DNA of 64,000 nt from Microbacterium foliorum (GCF_003367705.1 NZ_CP031425.1:1302001-1366000), one strand, 5' to 3'; shown: positions 1 to 8,811, numbered from the stretch's first letter. Numbers and translations are program-made. Notes: generated by a model from the sequence alone, not told the origin.

Positions 1-1041
1 GCAGAACTGCGCCGCATCGGCACCGCCGAGCCCCGACGCGTCGGCCACGGTGAAGTAGCCCCCCTGTGGCGCGTGGACGACGAACCCGGCGTCCCTCAGC
101 CCGGCGCCGAGGATCTCGTGCTTGCGCGCCAGTGCCGCCGCCGCCCCCGCGAAGTAGTCGTCGCCGAGGCGCAGACCGACGGCGACGGCGGGCTGGAAGG
201 GCGCCCCGTTCACATAGGTCAGATACTGCTTGACGGTCAGGACGGCGGTGATCAGCGCGGCCGGGCCATGCACCCAGCCGATCTTCCAGCCCGTGGCCGA
301 GAATGTCTTGCCCGCCGACGAGATCGTCAGCGTGCGCGCCGCGCCGCCGGGCAGCGAGGCGATCGGAGTGTGCGGCGAGTGGAACGACAGATGCTCATAC
401 ACTTCGTCGGTGACGATGATCGCGTCGTGCCGATCGGCGAGCCGGATCACCTCGTCGAGCACCTCTCGGTCGAACACCGCGCCGGTCGGATTGTGCGGGT
501 CGTTGACGAGGATGATCCGGGTGCGGTCGGTGACCGTCTCAGCGAGCAGATCCAGGTCCGGCCGGAAGTCCGGGGCGCGCAGGGGGACCGTCCGCAACCG
601 TGCTCCGGCCAGCGCGACCGCTGCCGCGTACGAGTCGTAGTACGGCTCGAAGACGACCACCTCGTCGTCCGGTCCGTCGATCAGCGCGAGCAGAGCGGCG
701 GTCAGAGCCTCCGTCGCACCGGCCGTCACGATCACCTCGCTCGCCGGGTCGACCTCCAGCCCGTAGAAGCGCTGCTGATGCTCGCTGATCGCGGCGAGCA
801 GATCTGGTGCGCCCCGACCGGGCGGGTACTGGTTGACCCCTCGGGAGATCGCCTCGCGGGCGGTGTCGAGCACCTCCCTCGGGCCGTCCTCGTCGGGGAA
901 GCCCTGCCCGAGGTTGATCGCCCCGGTTCTGGCCGCCGCGGCGGACATCTCTGCGAAGATGGTGGGTGCGACGGTTCCGTCGGCTGCGAGCAGGCCGGCT
1001 CCCGCTGCCGTACGCCGCCAGGCGCCGGGGATCTCATTCAT
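1..1041 (-). CDS. Class I/II PLP-dependent aminotransferase (3' end beyond window)
   Basis: Reading the minus strand from the ATG at 1041 gives 347 codons with no stop before the window edge, so the C-terminus is missing. The protein has the fold-type I aminotransferase signature: an INLGQGFPD segment near residue 45, NDPHNPTG near residue 180, DEVYEHL near residue 210 and SSAGKTFSATGWKIGW near residue 240, whose lysine should bind pyridoxal phosphate. This motif set matches the kynurenine/methionine aminotransferase (YbdL) and DapC-like group; the substrate cannot be assigned. The start is supported by TAGCCT at 1054-1049, 7 nt before the ATG, which suggests a leaderless mRNA. It is divergent from the HtrA gene. 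Confidence 0.9.
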   Translation of the reverse strand, partial: MNEIPGAWRRTAAGAGLLAADGTVAPTIFAEMSAAAARTGAINLGQGFPDEDGPREVLDTAREAISRGVNQYPPGRGAPDLLAAISEHQQRFYGLEVDPASEVIVTAGATEALTAALLALIDGPDDEVVVFEPYYDSYAAAVALAGARLRTVPLRAPDFRPDLDLLAETVTDRTRIILVNDPHNPTGAVFDREVLDEVIRLADRHDAIIVTDEVYEHLSFHSPHTPIASLPGGAARTLTISSAGKTFSATGWKIGWVHGPAALITAVLTVKQYLTYVNGAPFQPAVAVGLRLGDDYFAGAAAALARKHEILGAGLRDAGFVVHAPQGGYFTVADASGLGGADAAQFC

Positions 1042-1048
1042 GGAGAAC

Positions 1049-1054
1049 AGGCTA
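1049..1054 (-). promoter_or_regulatory. Probable -10 (TAGCCT) of leaderless aminotransferase gene
   Basis: TAGCCT on the minus strand ends 7 nt before the ATG at 1041. This matches the pattern seen before many starts in the window, so transcription probably begins at or next to the start codon. Confidence 0.5.
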
Positions 1055-1141
1055 AGGCCATAGCGGAAACTCATCTGCACCATACGAAACGCACAGACAG
1101 AGTCGTCATTCTGAAGGGGCGTTGTTGAAGGAGCACACACC

Positions 1142-2803
1142 ATGAACGAAGACAACACCCACGACCACACGTCACCCGCGTCGAACGACGCCGTGCCGTC
1201 CACCGAGGTGCCAGGGGCCGTCGACCATTCGACGACGAACGGCGCCGCTGAGACCCGTACCGACCTGCCCGCGCCCGTCGGGCAGGGACACGAGATGCCG
1301 CAGACGTTCACGTCGGCGTCCTCTGCTTTCACACCACCGCAGGCACCCGCGGCGCCGCAGGATCCCGCAGCGGGCGGCGCCCCCGCATTCGCCGCGCCCC
1401 ACGCTGCGCCCGTGCCGCAGCAGCCCGCGGCGTTCGCTGCTCCGAGCGGTGTCGGCGCCCCGGACGCATCGGCATACGGACCTGCCCCGACGCACCCCGG
1501 CGCCGCCACCGCGGCCGCTCCGGGTGCCGCCTTCGGCATCCACTCGGCGCATCAGGCCGGGCAGGGTGAGCCGTTCGCGCCTCCGGCGAAGACCAAGGAG
1601 AAGCCGCGTGCCGGTGTGAAGTTCGCTGCCATCGTGGTCGCGGCCGCGCTCGTCGGCGGCGTCGCCGGATTCGGCGGGGGAGCGATCCTCAACGGGATCT
1701 CCAACCAGACCTCGACCGGCGTGGCGCAGGGACCCGACACCGTGACGGTGAACAATCCGGGATCCGTCAACGAGACCACCGCGGTCGCGACGGAGGCGTT
1801 GCCGTCGGTCGTCACCATCGAGGTCGCGGGCTCGGATCAGGGCGGCAGCGGTTCGGGCGTCATCATCAGCGACGACGGCTACGTGCTCACGAACACCCAC
1901 GTCGTGACGCTCGGCGGTGCGGTCGCCGATCCCACCATCCGGGTCACGACGTCGGATGGCCGTATCTACGCCGCGACCGTGGTCGGCACCGACCCGATCT
2001 ACGATCTCGCCGTCATCAAGCTGACCGACGCCAAGGACCTCACCCCGATCGAGTTCGCCGATTCCTCGTCGCTCAACGTGGGAGACACGGCGGTCGCGCT
2101 CGGTGCGCCGCTCGGTCTGTCGAACTCGGTCACCACCGGAATCGTCAGCGCGCTGAACCGCAGCATCCAGATCGCTTCGTCCGCTCTGCCCGACTCGTCG
2201 TCGGAAGACGCTCCCCAGCAGGAGGAGACGCCGCCGGAGGGGCAGGGCCAGGGGCCGTTCCAGTTCGATCTGCCGGGCAACACCTCGCAGCAGGGCTCCG
2301 ATTCGATCTCGATCGCCGTCATCCAGACGGACGCCGCGATCAATCACGGCAACTCGGGCGGCGCGCTCGTCAACAGCAAGGGCGAGCTGATCGGCATCAA
2401 CGTGGCCATCGCGAGCTCGGGCAACTCCGAGGAGGGCGGATCCATCGGCATCGGCTTCGCGATCCCCTCGAACATCGCCGAGCGCGTCTCGAAGGAGATC
2501 ATCGCCGACGGTGCCGCGACGCACGGTCTTCTCGGCGCCTCGGTGCAGGATGCCGCCAGCGCGGAGAACGCCGCGGTCGCCGGCGCGCTGATCGCCGATG
2601 TGTCCGGCGGGGGTGCTGCCGCCACGGGTGGGCTCAAGAAGGGCGACGTGGTCACCGCATTCAACGGCGTCCCGATCACGAGCGCGACCGATCTGACCGC
2701 CCAGGTCCGTGCGGCCGCAGGCGGCAGCGACGCCAAGGTCACCTACATCCGCGGAGGGAAGCAGTTCGAGAGCGACGTCACCCTGGGAGCTCTCGCCGGC
2801 TGA
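1142..2803 (+). CDS. Membrane-anchored HtrA/DegP-like S1C serine protease with PDZ domain
   Basis: The 553-residue protein has a long disordered Pro/Ala-rich cytoplasmic N-terminus (1-155), one membrane helix (about 160-184), a trypsin-like domain and a C-terminal PDZ domain (about 460-550). The catalytic triad is visible as H253 (NTHVV), D288 (YDLAVIKL) and S405 (GNSGGAL). This is the classic actinobacterial HtrA/PepD arrangement for extracytoplasmic protein quality control. A Ser/Glu/Pro/Gln-rich loop (about 345-390) is inserted between the catalytic Asp and Ser. The start has a good ribosome site, GAAGGAG, about 9 nt upstream. A strong inverted repeat follows the gene and overlaps the next gene's start. 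Confidence 0.93.
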   Translation: MNEDNTHDHTSPASNDAVPSTEVPGAVDHSTTNGAAETRTDLPAPVGQGHEMPQTFTSASSAFTPPQAPAAPQDPAAGGAPAFAAPHAAPVPQQPAAFAAPSGVGAPDASAYGPAPTHPGAATAAAPGAAFGIHSAHQAGQGEPFAPPAKTKEKPRAGVKFAAIVVAAALVGGVAGFGGGAILNGISNQTSTGVAQGPDTVTVNNPGSVNETTAVATEALPSVVTIEVAGSDQGGSGSGVIISDDGYVLTNTHVVTLGGAVADPTIRVTTSDGRIYAATVVGTDPIYDLAVIKLTDAKDLTPIEFADSSSLNVGDTAVALGAPLGLSNSVTTGIVSALNRSIQIASSALPDSSSEDAPQQEETPPEGQGQGPFQFDLPGNTSQQGSDSISIAVIQTDAAINHGNSGGALVNSKGELIGINVAIASSGNSEEGGSIGIGFAIPSNIAERVSKEIIADGAATHGLLGASVQDAASAENAAVAGALIADVSGGGAAATGGLKKGDVVTAFNGVPITSATDLTAQVRAAAGGSDAKVTYIRGGKQFESDVTLGALAG

Positions 2804-2825
2804 TCACCCGGACCCCCGGGTCACC

Positions 2826-2872
2826 GAGAAGGACGCCACCCCGCGATAGGCTCGCGGAGTGGCGTCCTTCTC
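2826..2872 (+). terminator. Perfect hairpin after htrA, overlaid on next promoter and start codon
   Basis: A 14-bp perfect inverted repeat (2826-2839 against 2859-2872, GAGAAGGACGCCAC) encloses a second 5-bp stem (CGCGA 2842-2846 with TCGCG 2852-2856) and is followed by TTTC. It looks like an intrinsic terminator for htrA, yet its loop holds TAGGCT (2847-2852) and its 3' arm begins with the GTG start of the next gene. Confidence 0.7.
2847..2852 (+). promoter_or_regulatory. Probable -10 (TAGGCT), leaderless start at 2859
   Basis: TAGGCT lies 6 nt before the GTG at 2859 and there is no Shine-Dalgarno sequence, so the transcript probably starts at the codon itself. The element sits in the loop of the hairpin at 2826-2872. 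Confidence 0.5.
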
Positions 2873-4112
2873 TTTCGGCTCCGGCAATGCGGCCAAGCTG
2901 CTGCGGATCCCGGTCTACCTCGCCGGTCGCGTCGGTACGTCCGTCGTACCGCGCGGCTCACGCTGGGTGTTCGGATGCGGCGCCGGCATCGGAGACGGCG
3001 CGCTCGCGCTGCAACGGCACGCTGCGGCGCTGGGCCACGACACGCTCTGGCTCACGTCCTCGGATCGTGAGGATGCCGATGCCGCCGCCCTGGGCCTGCG
3101 CACCGTGCGCAAGCACGGGCTGCGCGGGTGGTGGGCGACCGCGCGGGCCGGCGTCGTCGTGGTGACCCACGGCCTGGGCGATGCGAACCGCTACGCGATC
3201 GCCGGCGCATTCGTCGTGCAGCTCTGGCACGGCATCCCCCTCAAACGGATCGGGTTGGACTCGCCCGCCACGACGCAGGTTCCCGACGTTCCGGGTGCGG
3301 CGGTGCTGCGACGCCTCGTCGAGTTCCTTTACCGTCGGGCGGCACAGCGCATCCGCGTGCTCCCGGCCGCGTCGCATCGATCCCGTGGACGCCTCGAGTC
3401 GGCGTTCGGCCTCGGCGACGATCGGGTGGTCGTGACCGGTGAGCCACGCGTCGACGTGCTCTCGGCAGCGGATCCCGACGAGCGGCGGGCGACGGCATCC
3501 CTCGTCCTCGACCGTGCACTCGGGGAACCCCGGAGGTCCTCCCGCACGATCCTCTACGCGCCCACCTGGCGCGACGGCGCGCCCGACCCCGCGATACCGG
3601 ATGCAGGGCAGTGGGTGCGGATCATCCGGATGCTGGAGGATCACGATGCCGTGCTCCTCGTCCGCTCGCATCCGCTGGGCGAGGGCGGGTACGCGCCTCC
3701 GTTGCCGACCAGGCGGGTGAAGACGCTCGGTTCTCATGTGCTCGCCGACGTGACCCCGATACTGCCGGCGGTCGACCTGCTGATCACCGACTACTCCTCG
3801 CTCGCGTACGACGTCGGGCTCCTGGCGATGCCGGTGCTCTATCTCGCCCCCGACGTCGCCGAGTACGGCCGCACCCGGGGGTTCTACGGTCGTTTCCGCG
3901 ACGTGGCGGGCGACGAGTGGGCCGCGGACTGGGATGCCGCGGTTGCGCAGATGTCGGCCCTGCTGGACGACGACGACGTGTTCGCCGCCGCCGCAGAGCG
4001 TTCCGCTACGCTCAGCGCGGAGATGCATGCATTCCGCGATGGGCGCAACACCCAGCGGGTGTACGAGAAGATTCGCGCGCGCGGTGTCGCCGCGCCGAAG
4101 GGAGCAGTATGA
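2859..4112 (+). CDS. CDP-glycerol glycerophosphotransferase family protein (TagF/TagB type)
   Basis: The 417-residue protein carries the teichoic-acid glycerophosphotransferase fold: VVQLWHGIPLKRIGLDS in the first third, YAPTWRDGA near residue 230, and LLITDYSSLAYD near residue 310, the conserved donor-binding and catalytic segments. Family members transfer glycerol phosphate, or in some cases another polyol phosphate, from a CDP donor to a lipid-linked or growing teichoic-acid chain at the inner face of the membrane. The GTG start is chosen from the 6-nt spacing to TAGGCT. It overlaps the next TagF-type gene by ATGA, so the two are cotranscribed and may act together. Whether this organism makes a glycerol teichoic acid cannot be read from the sequence. 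Confidence 0.85.
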   Translation: MASFSFGSGNAAKLLRIPVYLAGRVGTSVVPRGSRWVFGCGAGIGDGALALQRHAAALGHDTLWLTSSDREDADAAALGLRTVRKHGLRGWWATARAGVVVVTHGLGDANRYAIAGAFVVQLWHGIPLKRIGLDSPATTQVPDVPGAAVLRRLVEFLYRRAAQRIRVLPAASHRSRGRLESAFGLGDDRVVVTGEPRVDVLSAADPDERRATASLVLDRALGEPRRSSRTILYAPTWRDGAPDPAIPDAGQWVRIIRMLEDHDAVLLVRSHPLGEGGYAPPLPTRRVKTLGSHVLADVTPILPAVDLLITDYSSLAYDVGLLAMPVLYLAPDVAEYGRTRGFYGRFRDVAGDEWAADWDAAVAQMSALLDDDDVFAAAAERSATLSAEMHAFRDGRNTQRVYEKIRARGVAAPKGAV

Positions 4113-5545
4113 CCACGGCCCGGATCGATGATGCGGCGGAGACGCTGGTCATCGCAGGGACAGGTCCGCGTCCCTCCAGCGCCGAACTGATCGGACCGCG
4201 CGCCAGTGTCGCCGCTCGGATCACCGGCGGAGGCAAGACGTGGAAGGCGACCGTCCCGCTTCGTGCGTCGCGCTGGGGCGGGCCCGAGCTGCCGCTCCCG
4301 GCCGGGGACTACGAGATCCGCATCCCGGGCGTGGACCTCGGCGGTCTCGCGCTCGCACCGGAGGTGCTGTCCGGCGTGCGGATAGCGGTCCGCGGTGGCA
4401 CGGCCGTCATCGCGGCTCCGGTCGATCCCGCCTACGAGACTCCTGAAGGCCAGGCGACCCTCGAGGGGCGCTACCTCGCGCACGCCGGCGGAACCGAGAA
4501 CGCGGTGTTCTTCGAGAGCTTCTACGGGCGCACCGTCGGGTGCAATCCGCAGGCCATCGATCGGGCGCTCGCCGCAGCAGCGCCGGCGGTCGTGCGCTAC
4601 TGGAGCGTTGCCGATCTCTCGGTGGCGGTTCCGCACGGTGCCATCGCGGTCGTCGAGGGCAGCCCGGAGTGGTGGCGCGCTCGCGCCTCCGTCCGGCTCC
4701 TCGTCGTCAACGATTGGCTGCGCCGACGGTTCGCCCGCAAACCGGGTCAGAAGGTGCTGCAGACCTGGCACGGCACTCCGTTGAAGCGGCTCGCGCTGCA
4801 TCGTCCGGGTTTCGACCTGCGTCGCATGGCAGCCGTCGTGAAGGAGTCGCGCCGCTGGGACGTCCTGCTCGCGCAGAACGCGTATTCGGAGCGCATTCTC
4901 CGCAAGGCATACGCCTTCTTCGGACGCCCCATCTGGGTCGAGGGGTACCCCCGCGACGATGTGCTGGTGACGGGGGACGCGGCGGCGATCCGTGCCGATC
5001 TCGGAATAGGCGCCGACGAACGCGTGCTGCTCTACGCGCCCACCTGGCGCGACGACCGCGCGGCGATGGTCGACTTCGTCGACGCGGAGGCACTCGCTCG
5101 CCAGACGGACTCCGTCGTGCTCGTCCGCGGCCACTCCCGCACGATCGACACCGATCGCGACCGCGCCGGCGCTCGTGTGATCGACGTCACCGGATACCCC
5201 GAGACGTCGAAGCTGCTGCTCGCCGCCGACGCCCTGATCACGGACTACTCCTCGGTGATGTTCGACTTCAGTGTGACGGGCAAGCCGATGTTCTTCCTCG
5301 TACCCGACCTCGACCACTACCGCGGCCAGCTGCGCGGGTTCTACTTCGACCTCGAGAGCAGGGCGCCCGGCCCGCTGGTCCGCTCGCAGGAGGAGCTGGT
5401 CACCGCGCTGGCCGATCCCACGCTCACGGAGGCCTTCGCGCAGCGGTACGCGGCGTGGCGCGCTCAGTTCAACACCCGCGACGACGGTCACGCGGCGGAG
5501 CGGGTGGTCGCTCGCATCCTCGATCAGGGGTACGTCACGCGCTGA
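4109..5545 (+). CDS. CDP-glycerol glycerophosphotransferase family protein with N-terminal extension
   Basis: This 478-residue protein starts at the ATG in the ATGA overlap with the upstream gene, with GAAGGGAG as ribosome site. Residues 1-110 form a separate, probably beta-rich N-terminal part. The rest is a TagF-type domain with VLQTWHGTPLKRLALH, GYPRDDVL, YAPTWRDD and ALITDYSSVMFDFSVTGKP. It is expected to transfer polyol phosphate from a CDP-activated donor onto a wall polymer. As the second of two adjacent paralogues it may act as the polymerase and its partner as the primase, but the order is inference. The stop TGA abuts, with no base between, the stop codon of the convergent gene (TGATCA, 5543-5548). 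Confidence 0.87.
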   Translation: MTTARIDDAAETLVIAGTGPRPSSAELIGPRASVAARITGGGKTWKATVPLRASRWGGPELPLPAGDYEIRIPGVDLGGLALAPEVLSGVRIAVRGGTAVIAAPVDPAYETPEGQATLEGRYLAHAGGTENAVFFESFYGRTVGCNPQAIDRALAAAAPAVVRYWSVADLSVAVPHGAIAVVEGSPEWWRARASVRLLVVNDWLRRRFARKPGQKVLQTWHGTPLKRLALHRPGFDLRRMAAVVKESRRWDVLLAQNAYSERILRKAYAFFGRPIWVEGYPRDDVLVTGDAAAIRADLGIGADERVLLYAPTWRDDRAAMVDFVDAEALARQTDSVVLVRGHSRTIDTDRDRAGARVIDVTGYPETSKLLLAADALITDYSSVMFDFSVTGKPMFFLVPDLDHYRGQLRGFYFDLESRAPGPLVRSQEELVTALADPTLTEAFAQRYAAWRAQFNTRDDGHAAERVVARILDQGYVTR

Positions 5546-6619
5546 TCAGGGGAGCGGGGTGTTGCGGGTGCCGAGTCGCGACGCGTCGACGGTGTCTCGG
5601 GCTCCGCGGAGCACGCCACCCAGGAACCCGAAGCCCCATGAGAGGTGCATCGTCGGCAGCACCGCGGCGGTCCACAGCCGTTGGCGCGGGCCGCCACCGC
5701 CGGGCAGAGCGGCCACGACGAGCACGAGGAGCACGTAGGCGAGCAGCGGCAGGTAGATCACCGCGGAGAGGATCGCGGAGAGAACCCCGGTCACGGCCCC
5801 GACGAGCTGCGTGATGCCGAGCAGAACGGCGGTGGCGAGCAGCGCGACGAGCGCGGGCGGTGCGAAGAAGCGGATGCCGTTGCGGCGCCCGTACCGGCGC
5901 ACGAGCTCGCCTCTCCATGCTCCGGTGGCCCGGAACTGTCGGGCCAGACGCAGCCAGCTCTCCCGCGGCCAGTAGGTGACCGAGAGGCTCGGGTCGAACC
6001 ACACCCGGTGTCCGGCCTGGCGGATGCGGAGGTTGAGCTCCCAGTCCTCGCCGCGGCGGATCGACTCGTCGAAGAGCCCGACCTCCTCGAGCACGTCACG
6101 GCGCATGACGCCCAGGTAGGCGGATTCGGCCTCGCCCTCGTGCGTCCCGCCGTGGTAGGCGCCGCCCCCGAGTCCGACGGGGGAGTTGTACAGCCGGGCG
6201 ACGGCTCGCTGGAAGGGTGTCCTGCCGTCGGCGTGCATCACGCCGCCGACGTTCGCGGCGCCGGTGCGCCGCAGTGTCTCGAGGGCCCGCGCGGCATAGC
6301 CGGGGGAGAGTTCGGAGTGGGCGTCGACCCGCACGATCGTGGCGTACCGGCTCGCTCGGATCGCCGCGTTCAATCCCACCGGGATGTGCGCGGCGGGGTT
6401 GTCGACGAGCCGGATCCGCTCGTCGTCGGCGGCGAGGCGCTGTGCGAGGGCGGTGGTGCCGTCGGTCGACGGTCCGAGGGCGAGCACGAGTTCGGCGGGC
6501 ACCGTCAGCTCCTGCGCGAGCACAGACCGGACGGCGTGCTCGAGGTAGGCGCGCTCGTTCAGGACGGGCATGACGAAGGACACCCCGTCGTCGGGGGCGT
6601 CGATCTCGTTGTCAGGCAC
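5546..6619 (-). CDS. Family 2 glycosyltransferase, ExoA-like, membrane bound
   Basis: The GTG at 6619 gives 357 residues beginning MPDNEIDAP. A GT-A domain follows: VSFVMPVLNERAYLEHAV at the N-terminus, VRVDAHSELSPGYA as the acidic donor motif, and GEDWELNLRIRQAG as the acceptor/base motif. Three or four hydrophobic helices occupy about residues 255-320, so the enzyme is membrane-tethered. It resembles succinoglycan-type ExoA glycosyltransferases, which extend a lipid-linked repeat unit at the cytoplasmic face; sugar and linkage are unknown. Longer in-frame reading to 6829 was rejected because the extra residues do not resemble the family and run into the divergent promoter. It is divergent from the TagF-family gene at 6719. 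Confidence 0.85.
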   Translation of the reverse strand: MPDNEIDAPDDGVSFVMPVLNERAYLEHAVRSVLAQELTVPAELVLALGPSTDGTTALAQRLAADDERIRLVDNPAAHIPVGLNAAIRASRYATIVRVDAHSELSPGYAARALETLRRTGAANVGGVMHADGRTPFQRAVARLYNSPVGLGGGAYHGGTHEGEAESAYLGVMRRDVLEEVGLFDESIRRGEDWELNLRIRQAGHRVWFDPSLSVTYWPRESWLRLARQFRATGAWRGELVRRYGRRNGIRFFAPPALVALLATAVLLGITQLVGAVTGVLSAILSAVIYLPLLAYVLLVLVVAALPGGGGPRQRLWTAAVLPTMHLSWGFGFLGGVLRGARDTVDASRLGTRNTPLP

Positions 6620-6706
6620 ATGACGATCATGGCATGTGCTCTCGGACGTTCGCTGATGCGGGCGCGGGCTGCCGGCGATCGGCTGAGCACCTCGGGCCCC
6701 ACTCGG

Positions 6707-6712
6707 TATCCT
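6707..6712 (+). promoter_or_regulatory. Probable -10 (TATCCT), leaderless start at 6719
   Basis: TATCCT lies exactly 6 nt before the ATG at 6719. The intervening GGAGGG is too close to the ATG to work as a normal ribosome site. Confidence 0.5.
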
Positions 6713-6718
6713 GGAGGG

Positions 6719-8002
6719 ATGGGTGCTGTGTCCGATGCGAAGAAGGCCTACCGTCTGCTGAAGAGGGCTCTCGCCTCGCGTACCGCGGTGCAGCGGGTGC
6801 GCCGCAGACTGGCCGACCGGGAGCCGCACCCGTCAGGGCGATACCAGATCGCGGTCTACTTCGCCGACGGTGCGGTGAACATGTACCAGATGCGGCAGTG
6901 GTATCGGCCGTTGGCGGAGCTCGCGAAGCGCTGGCCGGTCGTGGTGCTGGCTCGCTCGGCCACGGGCGCGGACAGGCTTCTCGACGAGGACGGCCCTCCC
7001 GTCGCGTTCGTCCCGACCGTGCGCGACCTGGAGCAGTTCGTCGCTTCGCAGGACATCCGCATCGTCCTGTACGTGAACCAGAACACGCGCAACTTCCAGA
7101 TGTTCCGCTACGGTCGCCGCTGGCATGTGTTCATCAACCACGGCGAGTCCGACAAGATGTACATGACGACGAATCAGTACAAGGCCTACGACTACGCCTT
7201 CGTCGCGGGTCAGGCGGCGCGGGATCGCCTCGCACGCACGCTCTGGGACTGGGACATCGAGCGCCGCACCCTCGAGATCGGCCGCCCGCAGGCCGACCAC
7301 TATTCGGGCACGCTCCCGTACACCCCCGATGACCGCACCGTCGTGCTGTACGCGCCCACGTGGGAGGGCGACCGGCCGAGCGCCCACTACGGTTCGATCG
7401 CCTCGCACGGCGAGGCGCTCGTGGGCGCGCTCCTCGCCTCGTCCGCCCACCGCGTGGTGTATCGGCCGCATCCCCGCAGCGGCGTCGTCGACGACGCCTA
7501 CGGCGCTGCGCACCGGCGGATCGTGGCGGCGATCACCGCGGCGAACGCCGCCGATCCCGCCGCGCAGCACGTGTACGACAACGGCCCTGACCTGGGCTGG
7601 CAGCTCGCGGCTGCCGATGTCGCGATCGTCGACATCTCGGCGATGGTCTACGACCGCCTCGCCGTCGGCAAGCCTCTGATGATCACCCGGCCGGTCGACG
7701 ACCGCGCATCGATCGACACCAACGGCTACCTCTCGGACTGCGAGTGGCTCGAGGCGGATGCCGCCTCCGACATCATCGCGGAGGTCGAGCGCGTGCGCGC
7801 GGACGAGGGCGCCGTCGCCCGGTTGCGGATGTGGGTGCAGCACTACTTCGGCGACACGACGCCCGGAGTCGCCACCGCGAAGTTCCACGGTGCGATCGAG
7901 GAGCTCATGCGCCGGTGGGACCGCTGGCAGGCCCACGAGATCGGTGCGGTGCGCCCCGACGAGGACGACGACGACGAAGAGGCCGACGAGGAGGAGCTCT
8001 GA
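6719..8002 (+). CDS. CDP-glycerol glycerophosphotransferase family protein (divergent member)
   Basis: This 427-residue protein is the third TagF-family protein within 6 kb but is more divergent. It has VFINHGESDKMYM where the other two have the WHGxPLKR motif, then VVLYAPTWEGDRPSAHYG and VAIVDISAMVYDRLAVGKPL in place of the ITDYSS motif. The C-terminus is a run of acidic residues (PDEDDDDEEADEEEL). It probably transfers a polyol phosphate to a surface polymer, possibly with an acceptor or donor different from its relatives. The start is set by the TATCCT-6 nt-ATG arrangement; a 785-residue in-frame reading from 5645 is a shadow of the opposing gene. Its stop overlaps the birA start (TGATG). 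Confidence 0.78.
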   Translation: MGAVSDAKKAYRLLKRALASRTAVQRVRRRLADREPHPSGRYQIAVYFADGAVNMYQMRQWYRPLAELAKRWPVVVLARSATGADRLLDEDGPPVAFVPTVRDLEQFVASQDIRIVLYVNQNTRNFQMFRYGRRWHVFINHGESDKMYMTTNQYKAYDYAFVAGQAARDRLARTLWDWDIERRTLEIGRPQADHYSGTLPYTPDDRTVVLYAPTWEGDRPSAHYGSIASHGEALVGALLASSAHRVVYRPHPRSGVVDDAYGAAHRRIVAAITAANAADPAAQHVYDNGPDLGWQLAAADVAIVDISAMVYDRLAVGKPLMITRPVDDRASIDTNGYLSDCEWLEADAASDIIAEVERVRADEGAVARLRMWVQHYFGDTTPGVATAKFHGAIEELMRRWDRWQAHEIGAVRPDEDDDDEEADEEEL

Positions 8003-8766
8003 TGGACCTCGCCGCGACCAGGGGAGTGGCCTCGCGACTCGAGGTCCTGCCCGCCATCGGATCGACGAACGCGGCGCTCTCCGAGCGTGCGGCCGATGCC
8101 GTGGCCTGGCCGCACCTCTCGGTGCTGCTCACCGACACTCAGACGGCCGGGCGCGGCCGGCTCGATCGCTCGTGGACGGCGCCCCCCGGATCCTCGCTGG
8201 CGGTATCGGTGCTTCTGCGTAGGCTTCCCGCCGACCCCGACGCCCGCGGGTGGATCTCCCTCGCGGCGGGTCTTGCGATGGCCGAGGCGGTGGCGGAGCA
8301 GCTGCCCGACCGTCGAGTGGCGGTCAAGTGGCCGAATGACGTGCTCGTGGAGGGGCGCAAGATCTGCGGCATCCTGGCGCAGGCGGTGCCCGACGCCGTG
8401 ATCGTGGGAACCGGCGTCAACACGTCCATGACCGCCGCGCAGCTCCCGGTGCCGACCGCGACGTCGTTCGCCGCGCTCGGCGTGGTCGTCGACGAGGACC
8501 GGCTGCTCTCGGTGTATCTGCGCGAGCTCGACGGGCGGATCTCCGATCTCGTGCACGCCGGCGATGCCGTCGCCAGTGGACTGCACGCCGCCGTCTCGGC
8601 GCGATGCGCGACGATCGGCGCCGACGTGCGGGTGACGCTCCCCGGGGAGCGGATGCTCGTCGGCACTGCTGTCGCGGTGGATCCCGCCGGACGGCTGGTC
8701 GTGCTCTCGGCCGGCCAGCACGTCGCCGTCTCGGCCGGCGACGTGGTGCATGTCCGGCCGGCCTGA
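8002..8766 (+). CDS. birA: Biotin--[acetyl-CoA-carboxylase] ligase
   Basis: The 254-residue protein is a class I biotin protein ligase with no N-terminal winged-helix DNA-binding domain. Visible motifs are GRGRLDRSW (the biotinyl-AMP loop, near residue 50) and VKWPNDVLVEGRKICGILAQ near residue 110, with a short C-terminal SH3-like domain. It makes biotinyl-AMP and biotinylates the carrier domains of acyl-CoA carboxylases in the cytoplasm. Without the DNA-binding domain it should not repress biotin genes. The ATG overlaps the upstream stop by one base and has GAGGAG as ribosome site, so it is translationally coupled to the TagF-family gene. Confidence 0.93.
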   Translation: MDLAATRGVASRLEVLPAIGSTNAALSERAADAVAWPHLSVLLTDTQTAGRGRLDRSWTAPPGSSLAVSVLLRRLPADPDARGWISLAAGLAMAEAVAEQLPDRRVAVKWPNDVLVEGRKICGILAQAVPDAVIVGTGVNTSMTAAQLPVPTATSFAALGVVVDEDRLLSVYLRELDGRISDLVHAGDAVASGLHAAVSARCATIGADVRVTLPGERMLVGTAVAVDPAGRLVVLSAGQHVAVSAGDVVHVRPA

Positions 8767-8811
8767 GTCTGACACGCCCGGGGCGCGCAGGCCGATGTCG
8801 GCGGTTCCAGG

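Noticed and set aside
73..1128. 351-residue plus-strand open frame at the left edge
   Set aside because: The minus strand encodes a clear aminotransferase across the same bases.
4109..8002. TagF-family genes as proof of glycerol teichoic acid
   Set aside because: The fold is clear, but the donor cannot be read from sequence and no CDP-glycerol synthase is in the window.
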